From positions 1 through 18,489 of the forward strand of contig PIXW01000105.1 of the NCBI GenBank assembly GCA_003601535.1: a stretch of 18,489 nucleotides of DNA, read 5' to 3'. The notes under the pieces were generated by a model. The model searched no databases. It saw nothing but the letters and a program-made list of their open reading frames with translations, and had not been told where the DNA came from. Positions 1-8,123 of this stretch are shown one piece after another; the first letter of the stretch is position 1, and each line of letters begins with the position of its first letter. The stretch comes from ANME-2 cluster archaeon (GTDB lineage: Archaea; Halobacteriota; Methanosarcinia; Methanosarcinales; Methanogasteraceae). The translations under genes were made by a program, and so were the position numbers.

Positions 1-1875
1 AACGGCGCGGCAACAGGCGTCGGTGGAATCGTCCGGGACGTGCTCTCGATGGGCGCACGCCCGATCGCGCTCATGGATCTCCTCTACTTCGGAATGCCGG
101 AGAGCACAAAGAACCTGTACCTATTCGAGCATGTGATCGATGGCATCGCAGGCTACGGAAACTGCATCGGCGTTCCTGTGGTGCGCGGAGAGACATTCTT
201 CGAAGACGCATACTCAGGTAATCCGCTCGTAAATGTCGTCTGCGTCGGGCTTGCGCACAGAAAGAATATCGTGACCGCCACTGCTCAACATGCTGGCGAT
301 GCCCTCATCCTGATGGGTTCGACGACAGGAAGAGACGGTCTCGGAGGCGCATCGTTCGCATCGCGTGACCTGTCTGATGAATCCGAGTCAGAAGACCGGT
401 CGAGTGTTCAGATCGGGGACCCGTTCACAGAGAAGCTTTTAATCGATGCGGTTCTCGAGGCAATCGATTCCGGATATGTACTCGCATGTCGGGATCTCGG
501 TGCTGCCGGGCTCGTCGGTGCGAGCGCTGAGATGGGCGCAAAAGGAGATCTCGGCTTGCATCTGAACCTTGACAGAGTTCGTTTGCGGGAACAGGGGATG
601 ACACCTTACGAGATCCTGATTGCCGAATCACAGGAGAGGATGGTTCTTGAGGTGGATCCATCGAATATCGAGGCGGTGCTTGATATTGCTAACAAATACG
701 ATCTCAATGCAAGCGTGGTCGGAGAGTTCACAGATGATATGCGGTATCTGGTCGAGTTCAGAGGAGAGGTTGTCGTGGATCTGCCGATCGATTTTATTGC
801 TGGCGGTGCGCCTGCATTCGAGACCGAATCAAGAAGACCGGAAAAAAAAGCTGTAAGAGAAGAGAGACCAGATATCAGGGACGATCTGAAGACCCAGGTT
901 CTGAAACTGCTCGCAAGCCCGAACATCGCATCAAAGGAGTGGATATACCGCCAGTATGACCACGAGGTCCAGATACGAACCGTGATGAAGCCGGGTGATG
1001 ATGCCGGCATCCTGCGAATCGACGGTGAGACTGCAATTGCACTCTCATGCGGGTGCAACCCGGAGCACATCGCGATCGACCCGTATCATGGCGCGGCAGG
1101 ATCGGTTCTTGAGAACGCGATGAACCTTGCATGTAAAGGTGCTTATCCGGTAGCGATTGTGAACTGCCTCAACTTCGGAGACCCTGAGGATCCGGAGATA
1201 TACTGGCAGTTTGCTGAATCCGTACGTGGAATCGGCGATATGTGCCGGGAGCTTCGTACCCCTGTGGTCGGAGGCAATGTCTCGTTCTACAACGAGAGCG
1301 ATGAGTTTGGAACTGCGATCCCGCCGACACCGAGCATCGGCATGGTCGGGCTCCTCGAGGATTGCCTGACCCCTGCGATCGGATTTGCGAACGCCGGAGA
1401 TACGGTCATCCTTGTTGGAGAGACGAAAGACGAACTCGGCGGGAGCAAGTATCATTCGATCTATGGCACAACTGGCGGACGTGTTCCTGTGCCCCCGCCG
1501 GATTCATCGAAGATCATCAACGCGGTGATAGGTGCGATCAGAACAGGATGCGTCACATCGGCGCATGATGTTTCCAGCGGAGGGATTGCGGTTGCGCTCT
1601 CGGAGATGGCGCAAGGAGTTGGTGCGAAGATCGGTCTCACAGATTTGAAGGATCTGGGTTCTGACACAACACTCTTCTCTGAGTCGCACGGGCGCGCGAT
1701 CCTTGCAACACCGGATCCGGATACGGTAATAAGGCAACTGCGGGGTCTGCCACATCAGATCATCGGAACGGTCGGAGGCGGCGATGTGAGCATCGAGACT
1801 ATCGATGATACGGTTGTCATATCGCTGCACGAGATTGAGGTTACAAGAGAAAGCATCACACGGATGATGCATTGA
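1..1875 (+). CDS. purL: Phosphoribosylformylglycinamidine synthase subunit PurL (5'-truncated by window edge)
   Basis: PurL is the synthetase subunit that makes FGAM from FGAR, ATP and ammonia (from glutamine, via PurQ) in purine synthesis. The frame is open from base 1, and the first codons read [13 protein letters not shown], a conserved internal PurL motif, so roughly the first 100 residues lie outside the window. 624 residues are visible; archaeal PurL is usually a little over 700. Family motifs in order are SMGARPIA (near nt 46), [12 protein letters not shown] (nt 328-363), the second-half nucleotide-binding region with PGDDAGILR and NCLNFGDPE (about nt 990-1195), [10 protein letters not shown] (about nt 1270) and [18 protein letters not shown] (about nt 1560). 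This order fits the two tandem AIRS-type halves of the protein. It ends in TGA and converges on mrp with 20 bp between the stops. No frame break is seen. purB is also in the window but not in the same operon. Confidence 0.97.
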   Translation, partial: NGAATGVGGIVRDVLSMGARPIALMDLLYFGMPESTKNLYLFEHVIDGIAGYGNCIGVPVVRGETFFEDAYSGNPLVNVVCVGLAHRKNIVTATAQHAGDALILMGSTTGRDGLGGASFASRDLSDESESEDRSSVQIGDPFTEKLLIDAVLEAIDSGYVLACRDLGAAGLVGASAEMGAKGDLGLHLNLDRVRLREQGMTPYEILIAESQERMVLEVDPSNIEAVLDIANKYDLNASVVGEFTDDMRYLVEFRGEVVVDLPIDFIAGGAPAFETESRRPEKKAVREERPDIRDDLKTQVLKLLASPNIASKEWIYRQYDHEVQIRTVMKPGDDAGILRIDGETAIALSCGCNPEHIAIDPYHGAAGSVLENAMNLACKGAYPVAIVNCLNFGDPEDPEIYWQFAESVRGIGDMCRELRTPVVGGNVSFYNESDEFGTAIPPTPSIGMVGLLEDCLTPAIGFANAGDTVILVGETKDELGGSKYHSIYGTTGGRVPVPPPDSSKIINAVIGAIRTGCVTSAHDVSSGGIAVALSEMAQGVGAKIGLTDLKDLGSDTTLFSESHGRAILATPDPDTVIRQLRGLPHQIIGTVGGGDVSIETIDDTVVISLHEIEVTRESITRMMH

Positions 1876-1895
1876 ATGTTTGGGACCTGCGAAAT

Positions 1896-2687
1896 TCACG
1901 ATGGAACAGCCGTCTTCAGAAACTCATCCACACGATCCACGATCTCCTCAAATGAACTCGCGGTTTTAGAATCAATCTCCGCAACAAACGGGATGCCGCT
2001 GTCACCGGAACTGACAACCAGCGGATCCAGCGGCACGCTTCCGAGAAACGGTACATCCATCTCCTCAGCAATACGTTTCCCGCCTCCCTTTCCAAAGAGA
2101 TCGATCGTATAACCACAGTGCGGACATACAAAGCCGCTCATATTCTCGATGATCCCGATAACTGGAATTTCAAGGTATTTTGCCATGTTCACAGCTTTCC
2201 TCGTATCGAGAAGCGCAACATCCTGTGGTGTGGTGACGATGATTGCACCATCCACGTCCATTAACTGTGCGATACTCATTGGTTCATCACCGGTTCCGGG
2301 AGGTAGATCGATCAGTAGATAGTCGAGTGTCCCCCACCGCACCTCTTCGATGAACTGCCGTATCGCATCCGTTCTGAGTGAACCACGCCACGGCACAGCA
2401 GCATCCTTCTCGATCAAAAAAGCCATCGACATGACCGAGATTCCGTGATAGAATCCGATTGGCAGATACACCGGTATCATGAGCTCCTCGTCTGCGGATG
2501 GGAATTCATCCTCGATATTTAGCATCTTTGGTATGTTCGGTCCGGTGATATCGGCATCAAGCAGCCCGACGCTCATTCTGCGCTCAGCCAGTGTGAGCGC
2601 AAGATTGACTGTCACTGTGGTCTTGCCAACGCCGCCCTTGCCGCTCATGACCACAATTCTATGTGTTATCTGATCTATTTCGTTCAT
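1896..2687 (-). CDS. mrp: Mrp/NBP35-type Fe-S cluster carrier P-loop ATPase
   Basis: This is a 263-residue cytosolic P-loop ATPase of the Mrp/ApbC/Nbp35 family, which carries and delivers [4Fe-4S] clusters to apoproteins. It has the deviant Walker A GKGGVGKTT (residues 17-25), the switch region DADITGPNIPKML (44-56), the Walker B-type DYLLIDLPPGTGDEP (122-136) and a CPHC motif (188-191) expected to bind the bridging cluster at the dimer interface. It lacks the N-terminal Cys-rich extension of eukaryotic Nbp35 and the bacterial DUF59 domain, which is usual for archaeal members. The ATG follows the TAA of the upstream phosphatase directly (TAAATG), so it is the third gene of the arfC unit and is probably translationally coupled. 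A specific client cannot be inferred. Confidence 0.95.
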   Translation of the reverse strand: MNEIDQITHRIVVMSGKGGVGKTTVTVNLALTLAERRMSVGLLDADITGPNIPKMLNIEDEFPSADEELMIPVYLPIGFYHGISVMSMAFLIEKDAAVPWRGSLRTDAIRQFIEEVRWGTLDYLLIDLPPGTGDEPMSIAQLMDVDGAIIVTTPQDVALLDTRKAVNMAKYLEIPVIGIIENMSGFVCPHCGYTIDLFGKGGGKRIAEEMDVPFLGSVPLDPLVVSSGDSGIPFVAEIDSKTASSFEEIVDRVDEFLKTAVPS

Positions 2688-3347
2688 TTAGCTTACCAGA
2701 CTCTCCACAAACTCCTTCACGCCGTCTCCATACGGTTCATTGCAGATGATGTCCGCTTCATTCTTGAGATCTTCCACAGCATTCGCAACCGCCACCCTGA
2801 TACCTGCGACTGCAAACATCCTGAGGTCATTCTCAGCATCCCCGATGCATGCAAGATGTTCTCTACGGATCCCGTTGATCTCTGCTGCTTTTGCAACGCC
2901 ACTGCCTTTGTTGATGCCCTTCGGCATGATCATCACATCGTTCCGGTTAAGTTCGATATCAACAGATAGATCGTTTCTTCTGATGATCGCCTTCACATCC
3001 TCGAGATGATCGATCGTCGTTGCAGCGATGACCTCTTCCACATTAACATAATCGGCATCCGCAAACGCTGATCTCAATTCCTCCAGTCCTTCGCCCAGGA
3101 GTATCTTTGTGCCATTCGCAGGATCGTAGATGACAGCACCATTCTCTGCTATGATCACATCCACAAAATCGTATCGTTCATTTGTATCCACCAAAAAAGG
3201 AAGCCTTCTTCCAGATGCCAGAAATACCTTTATTCCATTCTTCCTCGCATTCTTTAAACTGACTACTGCGTTTTTAGATAGGACCAGCGACTCATCAGTC
3301 AGTGTCCGGTCATAATCACATGCGATTGCCTCTATTTTATCCGCCAT
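2688..3347 (-). CDS. HAD-superfamily phosphatase, archaeal phosphoglycolate phosphatase type
   Basis: This 219-residue protein is a HAD hydrolase with a Cof/SPP-like cap. The catalytic motif is CDYDRTLTD, with D11 as nucleophile and D13 as acid/base. Arg replaces the usual Gly in DxDGT. Motif II is LASGR (43-47), the motif III lysine is in MPKGINKG (141-148), and motif IV is IGDAENDLRMF (168-178) with D170 and D174 as Mg ligands. Length and motifs match the archaeal phosphoglycolate phosphatase family (Thermoplasma TA0175 type). Members also hydrolyse other sugar or nucleotide phosphates, so the physiological substrate is uncertain. The gene overlaps arfC by 16 bp and abuts mrp. Next to a riboflavin-pathway reductase, the still poorly assigned phosphatase step of riboflavin synthesis is an alternative role, but this is inference from context only. 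Confidence 0.87.
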   Translation of the reverse strand: MADKIEAIACDYDRTLTDESLVLSKNAVVSLKNARKNGIKVFLASGRRLPFLVDTNERYDFVDVIIAENGAVIYDPANGTKILLGEGLEELRSAFADADYVNVEEVIAATTIDHLEDVKAIIRRNDLSVDIELNRNDVMIMPKGINKGSGVAKAAEINGIRREHLACIGDAENDLRMFAVAGIRVAVANAVEDLKNEADIICNEPYGDGVKEFVESLVS

Positions 3348-4009
3348 TGTACAACAAACCCCGCATCCATCGGTTCAAGCGATACCAGCTCAAGCAAACA
3401 TGCATTCTCGCAATCAGGAAAACCGGTACCGTCAGCAAGCGTCGGTGATGAACACCCACCGAGAATCAGATTCCCAATGTATACATATATCTCATCCACC
3501 AGTCTCTGAGTGATCAGACCCCAGTTCAGTGTGCCGCCACCCTCCACCATCAGCCTGCGGACACCCATATCATACAACTGTTCCAGTGCTGCTGTGAGAT
3601 CGACCTGATTCTCACCAGCGGTTATGATCTCTGCGCCTGCTGCACGCAATCCGTCCACACGCCCGGATGGGGCGGATTCGGAGACGAGGATGATCCGCCT
3701 GCCATTTCCCTTTCTGAGAATATCGGCATCGACCGGTGTTTTCGCTAGACTGTCAGCAACGATTCTCACAGGATTCTCATCCTTTCCGGAATTCAACCGT
3801 TTTTTCCGGAACTCTTCCCTTTTGACTGTCAAGCTTGGATCATCTGAAAGAACAGTACCTATTCCAACCATGACAGCATCCGCACCGCATTTCAGCTGAT
3901 CCACACGCCGAAGGTCGTGATCTCCGGAGATGGATACCTGCTTTCGTGTGTATGCTGAAATTTTTCCATCTGCACTCATGGCAGCATTTATGAACACATA
4001 CGGACGCAT
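3332..4009 (-). CDS. arfC: 2,5-diamino-6-ribosylamino-4(3H)-pyrimidinone 5'-phosphate reductase (RibD C-terminal family)
   Basis: A 225-residue stand-alone reductase domain (RibD C-terminal/Rib7 family). In archaea it reduces the ribosylamino group of the diaminopyrimidinone phosphate to the ribitylamino form with NAD(P)H, an early step to riboflavin and the F420 chromophore. The N-terminus RPYVFINAAMSADGKIS, the block GADAVMVGIGTVLSDDPSLTV (about residues 42-62), and MVEGGGTLNWGL late in the protein are characteristic. Length agrees with the characterised Methanocaldococcus homologue (about 224). There is no deaminase domain, as expected for archaea, which deaminate elsewhere. The ATG at 4009 is preceded by GGTGGT, a fair ribosome binding site. 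It is the first gene of arfC-phosphatase-mrp, and a nested inverted repeat and a TATA-like box lie just upstream. Confidence 0.94.
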   Translation of the reverse strand: MRPYVFINAAMSADGKISAYTRKQVSISGDHDLRRVDQLKCGADAVMVGIGTVLSDDPSLTVKREEFRKKRLNSGKDENPVRIVADSLAKTPVDADILRKGNGRRIILVSESAPSGRVDGLRAAGAEIITAGENQVDLTAALEQLYDMGVRRLMVEGGGTLNWGLITQRLVDEIYVYIGNLILGGCSSPTLADGTGFPDCENACLLELVSLEPMDAGFVVQWRIK

Positions 4010-4032
4010 ACCACCACGCTCAGAATAGTTAG

Positions 4033-4105
4033 GGAATTCGGAACGGTTGCGTTTGAGGGGATGGATGGTTGTAAGAACGCAATATATGAATCTGCTCCGA
4101 ATTCC
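4033..4105 (-). promoter_or_regulatory. Nested perfect inverted repeats upstream of arfC, with a TATA-like box
   Basis: An outer 10-bp repeat, GGAATTCGGA (4033-4042) and TCCGAATTCC (4096-4105), is perfect. Inside it sits a perfect 7-bp repeat, TTGCGTT (4047-4053) and AACGCAA (4076-4082). Read on the minus strand, a TATA-like TTCATATATTG (about 4079-4089) lies between the left outer and inner arms. Initiation about 25 bases downstream would leave a leader of roughly 45 nt before the arfC ATG. The arrangement could be an operator for a dimeric repressor around the promoter. If transcription starts further upstream, for example at the TATATAAATA-like sequence at 4130-4139, it could instead be a folded mRNA leader. 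No known riboswitch consensus is recognised. Confidence 0.5.
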
Positions 4106-4221
4106 ATACCCTGTATATGACCTTCTGGTATATAAATAATGCGGTTTCTCTCACAATGGAGGAATGTTGGAATCGTTGATCGTCGGTTGATACGAGTTCC
4201 GGCTTATCCCACCAGTCCAGT

Positions 4222-5988
4222 TCATGACATTCTCTTCGCTACAATGATTAATACAAGAATTGTGAGAATGGTAAAGAGCGATTCAAACCCTGGTGTTGAT
4301 TGTGACGATGGATGTGACCCATGATAGACCACCAGAAACGCATTGCTTGGAATCATATAGTCACCGTCGTCCTCGATCCTGACCATGTTATCCTGTGCTA
4401 TCAGATGCTCTCTCACATCGCGTTCATCGATTGCGAGATCGCGGTAGGGGTTGCCAGTATACACACCATCATATCTTTTTTTATTGAATAACAATGCGTT
4501 TTCACCTTTATCCCCTGAAGCGACGACCGTTGTAAGGATCGCTCTCTTTACATTATCAGGATGGATTTCTCCCTCGAAAACCAGTTTGGTGGTCGCTTCT
4601 TCTGGTGTTATATTACCTTTTTTGTCGGCATAGATGATATCACACCCCTCTTTGATCCAGTACTCGATTTCACCGCCATCCGGATCATTATAAACGACCA
4701 GGAGCCCGATCCCATCCATGCTGAACTTCTTGAAATCGCTGGCTGCATTCTCGACGACTGCTGTGTACGTTCCACCTGACCCGACCTGATCGGTCACATC
4801 ATAGCAGTATGTTCCGGCTGGATAATCATAAGGAGGTCTCCCTTTGCGATCTGTAAACGTTTGATCGGGGTTTATCTCTTCTCCAGCAAATGAGACTCGC
4901 ATATCCGGATACGTACCATTGGCTTCGATATAACTCCATGTCCAGTACGCATACAACCGTGCGAACTCGACTGTTGCCTGTTCAGGCAGTTCGATGTCAA
5001 AATCAACGGTGTATGTGGCGTTCGGGTGCAACCTGCCAGAGTACTTGCTGTCTCCGATGGTGTACACAAGATCCCCTGTGAGGGTTCCATGTCTGTATGT
5101 GGTAAGCGGATTGTCTGCTGTGTAACTATCTCCATCATGCCCGTTCTGGTATTCCATGATCAGTACCGCACCAACAGGTTGCAGATATCCGTCTATTCCC
5201 CGATCGAAGGTTATATTGTTGGATGATTGTCTATAATCTGTAACATTCCAGCAATCAAGATCAAAGCATAGATCCCTCCACTTGTGCACTCCGTTCTCCA
5301 TGCGTCCACCGTCTGCAGCATCCTCTGCAATCAGATGATTGTTGAATGTTAGCGTGTCGTTCACACCTTCATTTCCGGATAGGTACATCGTCCAGAGTGT
5401 AGCGGATTTAACCTCGTCTGTGATCGTCCCGTCAAAACGGATGGTCTCATCATCATGTCCGGTCCGATAATTCAGATTGATATTCCCCTCGCAGATCCAG
5501 AATTCCTTATCGGTTTCAGATGGATCGTTGTATACTGCAACGAGTGACGTGCCTTTGACCCTGCCATCGATCTCGCCGCCTGTGGTGATGGTTACAGCAT
5601 TGCTGTTGGCGATATGGTTTGTTACATCATAATATATCCAGTATTCACCATTTCCTGAGCAGTAGACATTCGGATTGGTATCGTTGATTCCTTCAAGAGA
5701 GATTGTTCCGAGATCGTGCTCATTGAATACTACTGTAACCCAGCCAGTCGCTTCCTTTGTTCCGCCTTTTACCCCCACATACAGACGCGCAAACGTAACA
5801 CCGTCAGGAACGTTCTCAAACACCTCGCTGTAGGGTGAGGTGCCCACACCATGTCCGCCATTGACATAGACGCCTCCGGCGATCACATCATGTTTGATTG
5901 CGTTCAGGTTGAACCCATCAGAGGAATACTGTGCAGATGCAACTGGTATTAGGAATAATACTAATATCACTATTATTATATGTTTCAT
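4222..5988 (-). CDS. Exported two-repeat DUF3344 surface protein with PGF-CTERM-like C-terminal sorting signal
   Basis: 588 residues from the ATG at 5988. The track of in-frame starts also allows a GTG at 6000, but GGTGA (6001-5997) sits 8 nt before the ATG and favours it. A signal peptide (MKHIIIVILVLFLIPVASA, cleavage about residue 19) is followed by two related beta-rich DUF3344-like units. The first opens with AGGVYVNGGHGVG and contains FARLYVGV, LVAVYNDPSETDKEFWICEG, ATLWTMYLSGNEG and GAVLIMEYQNG. The second repeats FARLYAYW, LLVVYNDPDGGEIEYWIKEG, AILTTVVASGDKG and AFLVVYHGS. The end, TPGFESLFTILTILVLII plus AKRMS, fits a PGF-CTERM signal, so archaeosortase processing and lipid anchoring are likely. 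It follows the S-component gene by about 70 bp and has its own TATA box. DUF3344 has no established function; ligand capture for the adjacent ECF importer is my inference. Confidence 0.85.
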   Translation of the reverse strand: MKHIIIVILVLFLIPVASAQYSSDGFNLNAIKHDVIAGGVYVNGGHGVGTSPYSEVFENVPDGVTFARLYVGVKGGTKEATGWVTVVFNEHDLGTISLEGINDTNPNVYCSGNGEYWIYYDVTNHIANSNAVTITTGGEIDGRVKGTSLVAVYNDPSETDKEFWICEGNINLNYRTGHDDETIRFDGTITDEVKSATLWTMYLSGNEGVNDTLTFNNHLIAEDAADGGRMENGVHKWRDLCFDLDCWNVTDYRQSSNNITFDRGIDGYLQPVGAVLIMEYQNGHDGDSYTADNPLTTYRHGTLTGDLVYTIGDSKYSGRLHPNATYTVDFDIELPEQATVEFARLYAYWTWSYIEANGTYPDMRVSFAGEEINPDQTFTDRKGRPPYDYPAGTYCYDVTDQVGSGGTYTAVVENAASDFKKFSMDGIGLLVVYNDPDGGEIEYWIKEGCDIIYADKKGNITPEEATTKLVFEGEIHPDNVKRAILTTVVASGDKGENALLFNKKRYDGVYTGNPYRDLAIDERDVREHLIAQDNMVRIEDDGDYMIPSNAFLVVYHGSHPSSQSTPGFESLFTILTILVLIIVAKRMS

Positions 5989-6043
5989 GTCATCATTCAC
6001 CGATGTGTATTATTGTTGATGCAAAAGACACGTAAACACCACC

Positions 6044-6050
6044 ATATAAA
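6044..6050 (-). promoter_or_regulatory. TATA box for the two-repeat DUF3344 gene
   Basis: Minus-strand TTTATAT between the S-component stop (6058) and the DUF3344 ATG (5988). Initiation about 25-27 bases downstream would give a leader of about 33 nt that includes the GGTGA ribosome binding site. This suggests the surface protein can be made at a different level from the ecfT transcript. Position and sequence fit an archaeal promoter; no further evidence is visible. Confidence 0.5.
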
Positions 6051-6057
6051 CATTTCT

Positions 6058-7149
6058 TCACATCACCGCACTCCTCATCTTCCGAGCGGCATCATACCCG
6101 ATCGAACCTCCGATGATGCCACCGAGGGCAGCAACCCCTACCTGAAGCCATGAGTACCATTCTGCATAGCAGATCTTCCATGCAGCAGGCGCGAAGAGGA
6201 AGTAGAATATCCAGTACGAAATAAACCCCCGCGACATGCCATAGATCATGCATGCAATCCGCGTATCTGCATAATTCATCCTGAAGAGCACAACCTCAGC
6301 ATCCACAACCGCACCCTCGATCAGATACCATCCGACCCAGACCGTGATATTCGAACCCCAGACCACCATACAGACGATCTGGTCAACAAGAAACAAGAGC
6401 GTGGCTGTGCCAGGTTTTCTTACGAGATGTAAAGCAACGACCATCAGCGCTGATACAGGTATGGTGAACAATAATCCGCCAAAGGGCCCTAACAGGTCAT
6501 TAAACGTCTGCCAGAACCACCTGAACACAACACCAGCGAGCGCTGCAAGCAGTGCTATTGTGACGAGATCGATTGTTGTGTACATCTCAAGAATTCCGAA
6601 CCGTCTGACTGCTAAAATCACTATGGCAAGCAGCAATAAACTGATTATGATGGTGCCATAAGTGATCCATGACGGCGGTGGAATGATTGTTATGTGGTGT
6701 GTGTATTCGGTCATGCTGCCGTCTGATGTCGCAGTTATGTGAAACGATGCTTCGGTCTTCATTGGAATCGAGTCAGGAGGCTTTACTCGAATCCGCACAC
6801 TAACAGAGTCTCCGCTTTGTATCTCTCCAGGATTGGCTGTTATAGTATTACCATACTGCGTGATCCGGTCACTCATTTCCTGCGTTGGTACCGATACTGA
6901 CAGTAAATCAGGAACCGTGATGTTTGCGGTCACGCCTGTAGTTTGTGCGCCATGATTTTCAAAGACGATACGTGCACCTTCGATAGAGCCGCCAGCAACC
7001 AGCTTATCGGATGCAAACACCCCTTCCTTTCGATCGGGTATGATAACCTTGATATCGATATCTGTGCCATCGCTATTGTTGGACGCATACGCCACAGAAG
7101 ACGATAATAATGTCAGTATCATGGCAAAAATTATTAATTTGTAATTCAT
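6058..7149 (-). CDS. Putative ECF transporter S-component (YkoE-like) with exported N-terminal beta-rich domain
   Basis: 363 residues. A signal peptide (about 1-22) is followed by an extracytoplasmic, beta-rich, Ig/CARDB-like stretch (about 30-155). A transmembrane helix (about 161-182) comes next, then a hydrophobic domain of about five or six helices (193-355). This domain contains LLGPFGGLLFTIP (219-231) and LVRKPGTA (242-249), with spacing resembling Bacillus YkoE, the S-component of a predicted hydroxymethylpyrimidine/thiamin-precursor ECF importer. The resemblance is by eye and moderate. In an ECF importer the S-component binds substrate in the membrane. An attached exported domain is not part of the usual S-component. 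The ATG overlaps the stop of the upstream DUF3344 gene (ATGA), so it is coupled to ecfT and DUF3344. An alternative is an unrelated membrane protein of the DUF3344 locus. Confidence 0.7.
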   Translation of the reverse strand: MNYKLIIFAMILTLLSSSVAYASNNSDGTDIDIKVIIPDRKEGVFASDKLVAGGSIEGARIVFENHGAQTTGVTANITVPDLLSVSVPTQEMSDRITQYGNTITANPGEIQSGDSVSVRIRVKPPDSIPMKTEASFHITATSDGSMTEYTHHITIIPPPSWITYGTIIISLLLLAIVILAVRRFGILEMYTTIDLVTIALLAALAGVVFRWFWQTFNDLLGPFGGLLFTIPVSALMVVALHLVRKPGTATLLFLVDQIVCMVVWGSNITVWVGWYLIEGAVVDAEVVLFRMNYADTRIACMIYGMSRGFISYWIFYFLFAPAAWKICYAEWYSWLQVGVAALGGIIGGSIGYDAARKMRSAVM

Positions 7150-8123
7150 ATCTTCTTCTGCCCTCGTTTCTTCAGATACATCAGGGAAAATGCAATGATC
7201 AAAATTATAATCACGGCGATTACCGGAACCGGGATACCAGATCGAACAGAAGATTGTTTCGGATAGGTCCTCAATTTCGTATCACCAGTGACACTGCTGC
7301 CATGTTCAACCACCAGAATTGCATTGAATGGATGAAGGTACTGTTCATCACCTCTTTTGAAGATAACCGTGTTGTTACTCTCGATGAGACCGTCGGTCAC
7401 ATCAAAATGATCAAAATCAAGGTATCCTCCGGTTTTTTCTCTTCCTATGTCGGTTCCAAGAAGTCTTGAGTTGAACCATAATTCATCAACCTCCCCTGGC
7501 GTACCTGCGATCATCACAGTCCACAGATCTGCTTTTTCAACCGTATTCAGATCCACATCTCCTGGAAACAAGGCTTCCCCCTCGGTTCTAACAGTGCCAC
7601 CGGCAATCGCCTTGCTGAGCGCATCGTTTCCCTCATCGATCCAGAACCGGGTATACGGCATGCTGCTATTCTCATAGACTGCAACAAGAAATATTGCATA
7701 AGGGGCGCCGTTGTTGTTCTCATAACTGGCTGAGATCAGATTGAGCCCTTTTTTGAATGCAATGTCTGTGACATTATATACGTAGCAGGAAACCCCCCAT
7801 GCAGCAAGATAATCTGGTTCTTCCCGTGTTTTGAGTTGGTAATCATTGATTGAGACGGTCAGCGTATCTCCTTTATTATAATTCCACATCGGCACATAAA
7901 GGCGGGCATAAATTATATTATCAGGGAGATCAAAGTACTCGGTGTATGGATTCACGTAGGTTACCCCGTGCCCTCCGTCCACATACACGCCGCCATGCAG
8001 GCTGCCTGATGCTATCGTATACAATGGAGTGCCGCTGCCCTGCCATTCGCCAGCCATGGCAGTTGATGAAAAAATTACAATGGCGAAGACCGGGATCGTC
8101 AGCCATCTGCGAAGAACAATCAT
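7146..8123 (-). CDS. Membrane-anchored single-unit DUF3344 protein
   Basis: 325 residues. The signal peptide ends near AMA-GEWQ (about residue 25). One DUF3344-like unit follows, opening with GSLHGGVYVDGGHGV and containing IIYARLYVPMW, IFLVAVYENSSMPYTRFWIDEG, ADLWTVMIAGTPGEVDELWFN and AILVVEHGSS. These blocks match, in the same order, both units of the larger DUF3344 protein at 4222-5988. The C-terminus is a hydrophobic helix (about 294-316) followed by KKRGQKKI. It lacks the PGF motif, so it is probably retained as an integral membrane anchor rather than processed by an archaeosortase. It lies between ecfT and the putative S-component with 4-nt ATGA overlaps on both sides, so all three should be made together. 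This is strong context for a role in the transporter. The function of DUF3344 itself is unknown. Confidence 0.83.
   Translation of the reverse strand: MIVLRRWLTIPVFAIVIFSSTAMAGEWQGSGTPLYTIASGSLHGGVYVDGGHGVTYVNPYTEYFDLPDNIIYARLYVPMWNYNKGDTLTVSINDYQLKTREEPDYLAAWGVSCYVYNVTDIAFKKGLNLISASYENNNGAPYAIFLVAVYENSSMPYTRFWIDEGNDALSKAIAGGTVRTEGEALFPGDVDLNTVEKADLWTVMIAGTPGEVDELWFNSRLLGTDIGREKTGGYLDFDHFDVTDGLIESNNTVIFKRGDEQYLHPFNAILVVEHGSSVTGDTKLRTYPKQSSVRSGIPVPVIAVIIILIIAFSLMYLKKRGQKKI

Noticed and set aside
606..1070. 154-codon minus-strand frame antisense to purL
   Set aside because: Composition is that of a shadow frame; purL motifs run uninterrupted on the other strand.
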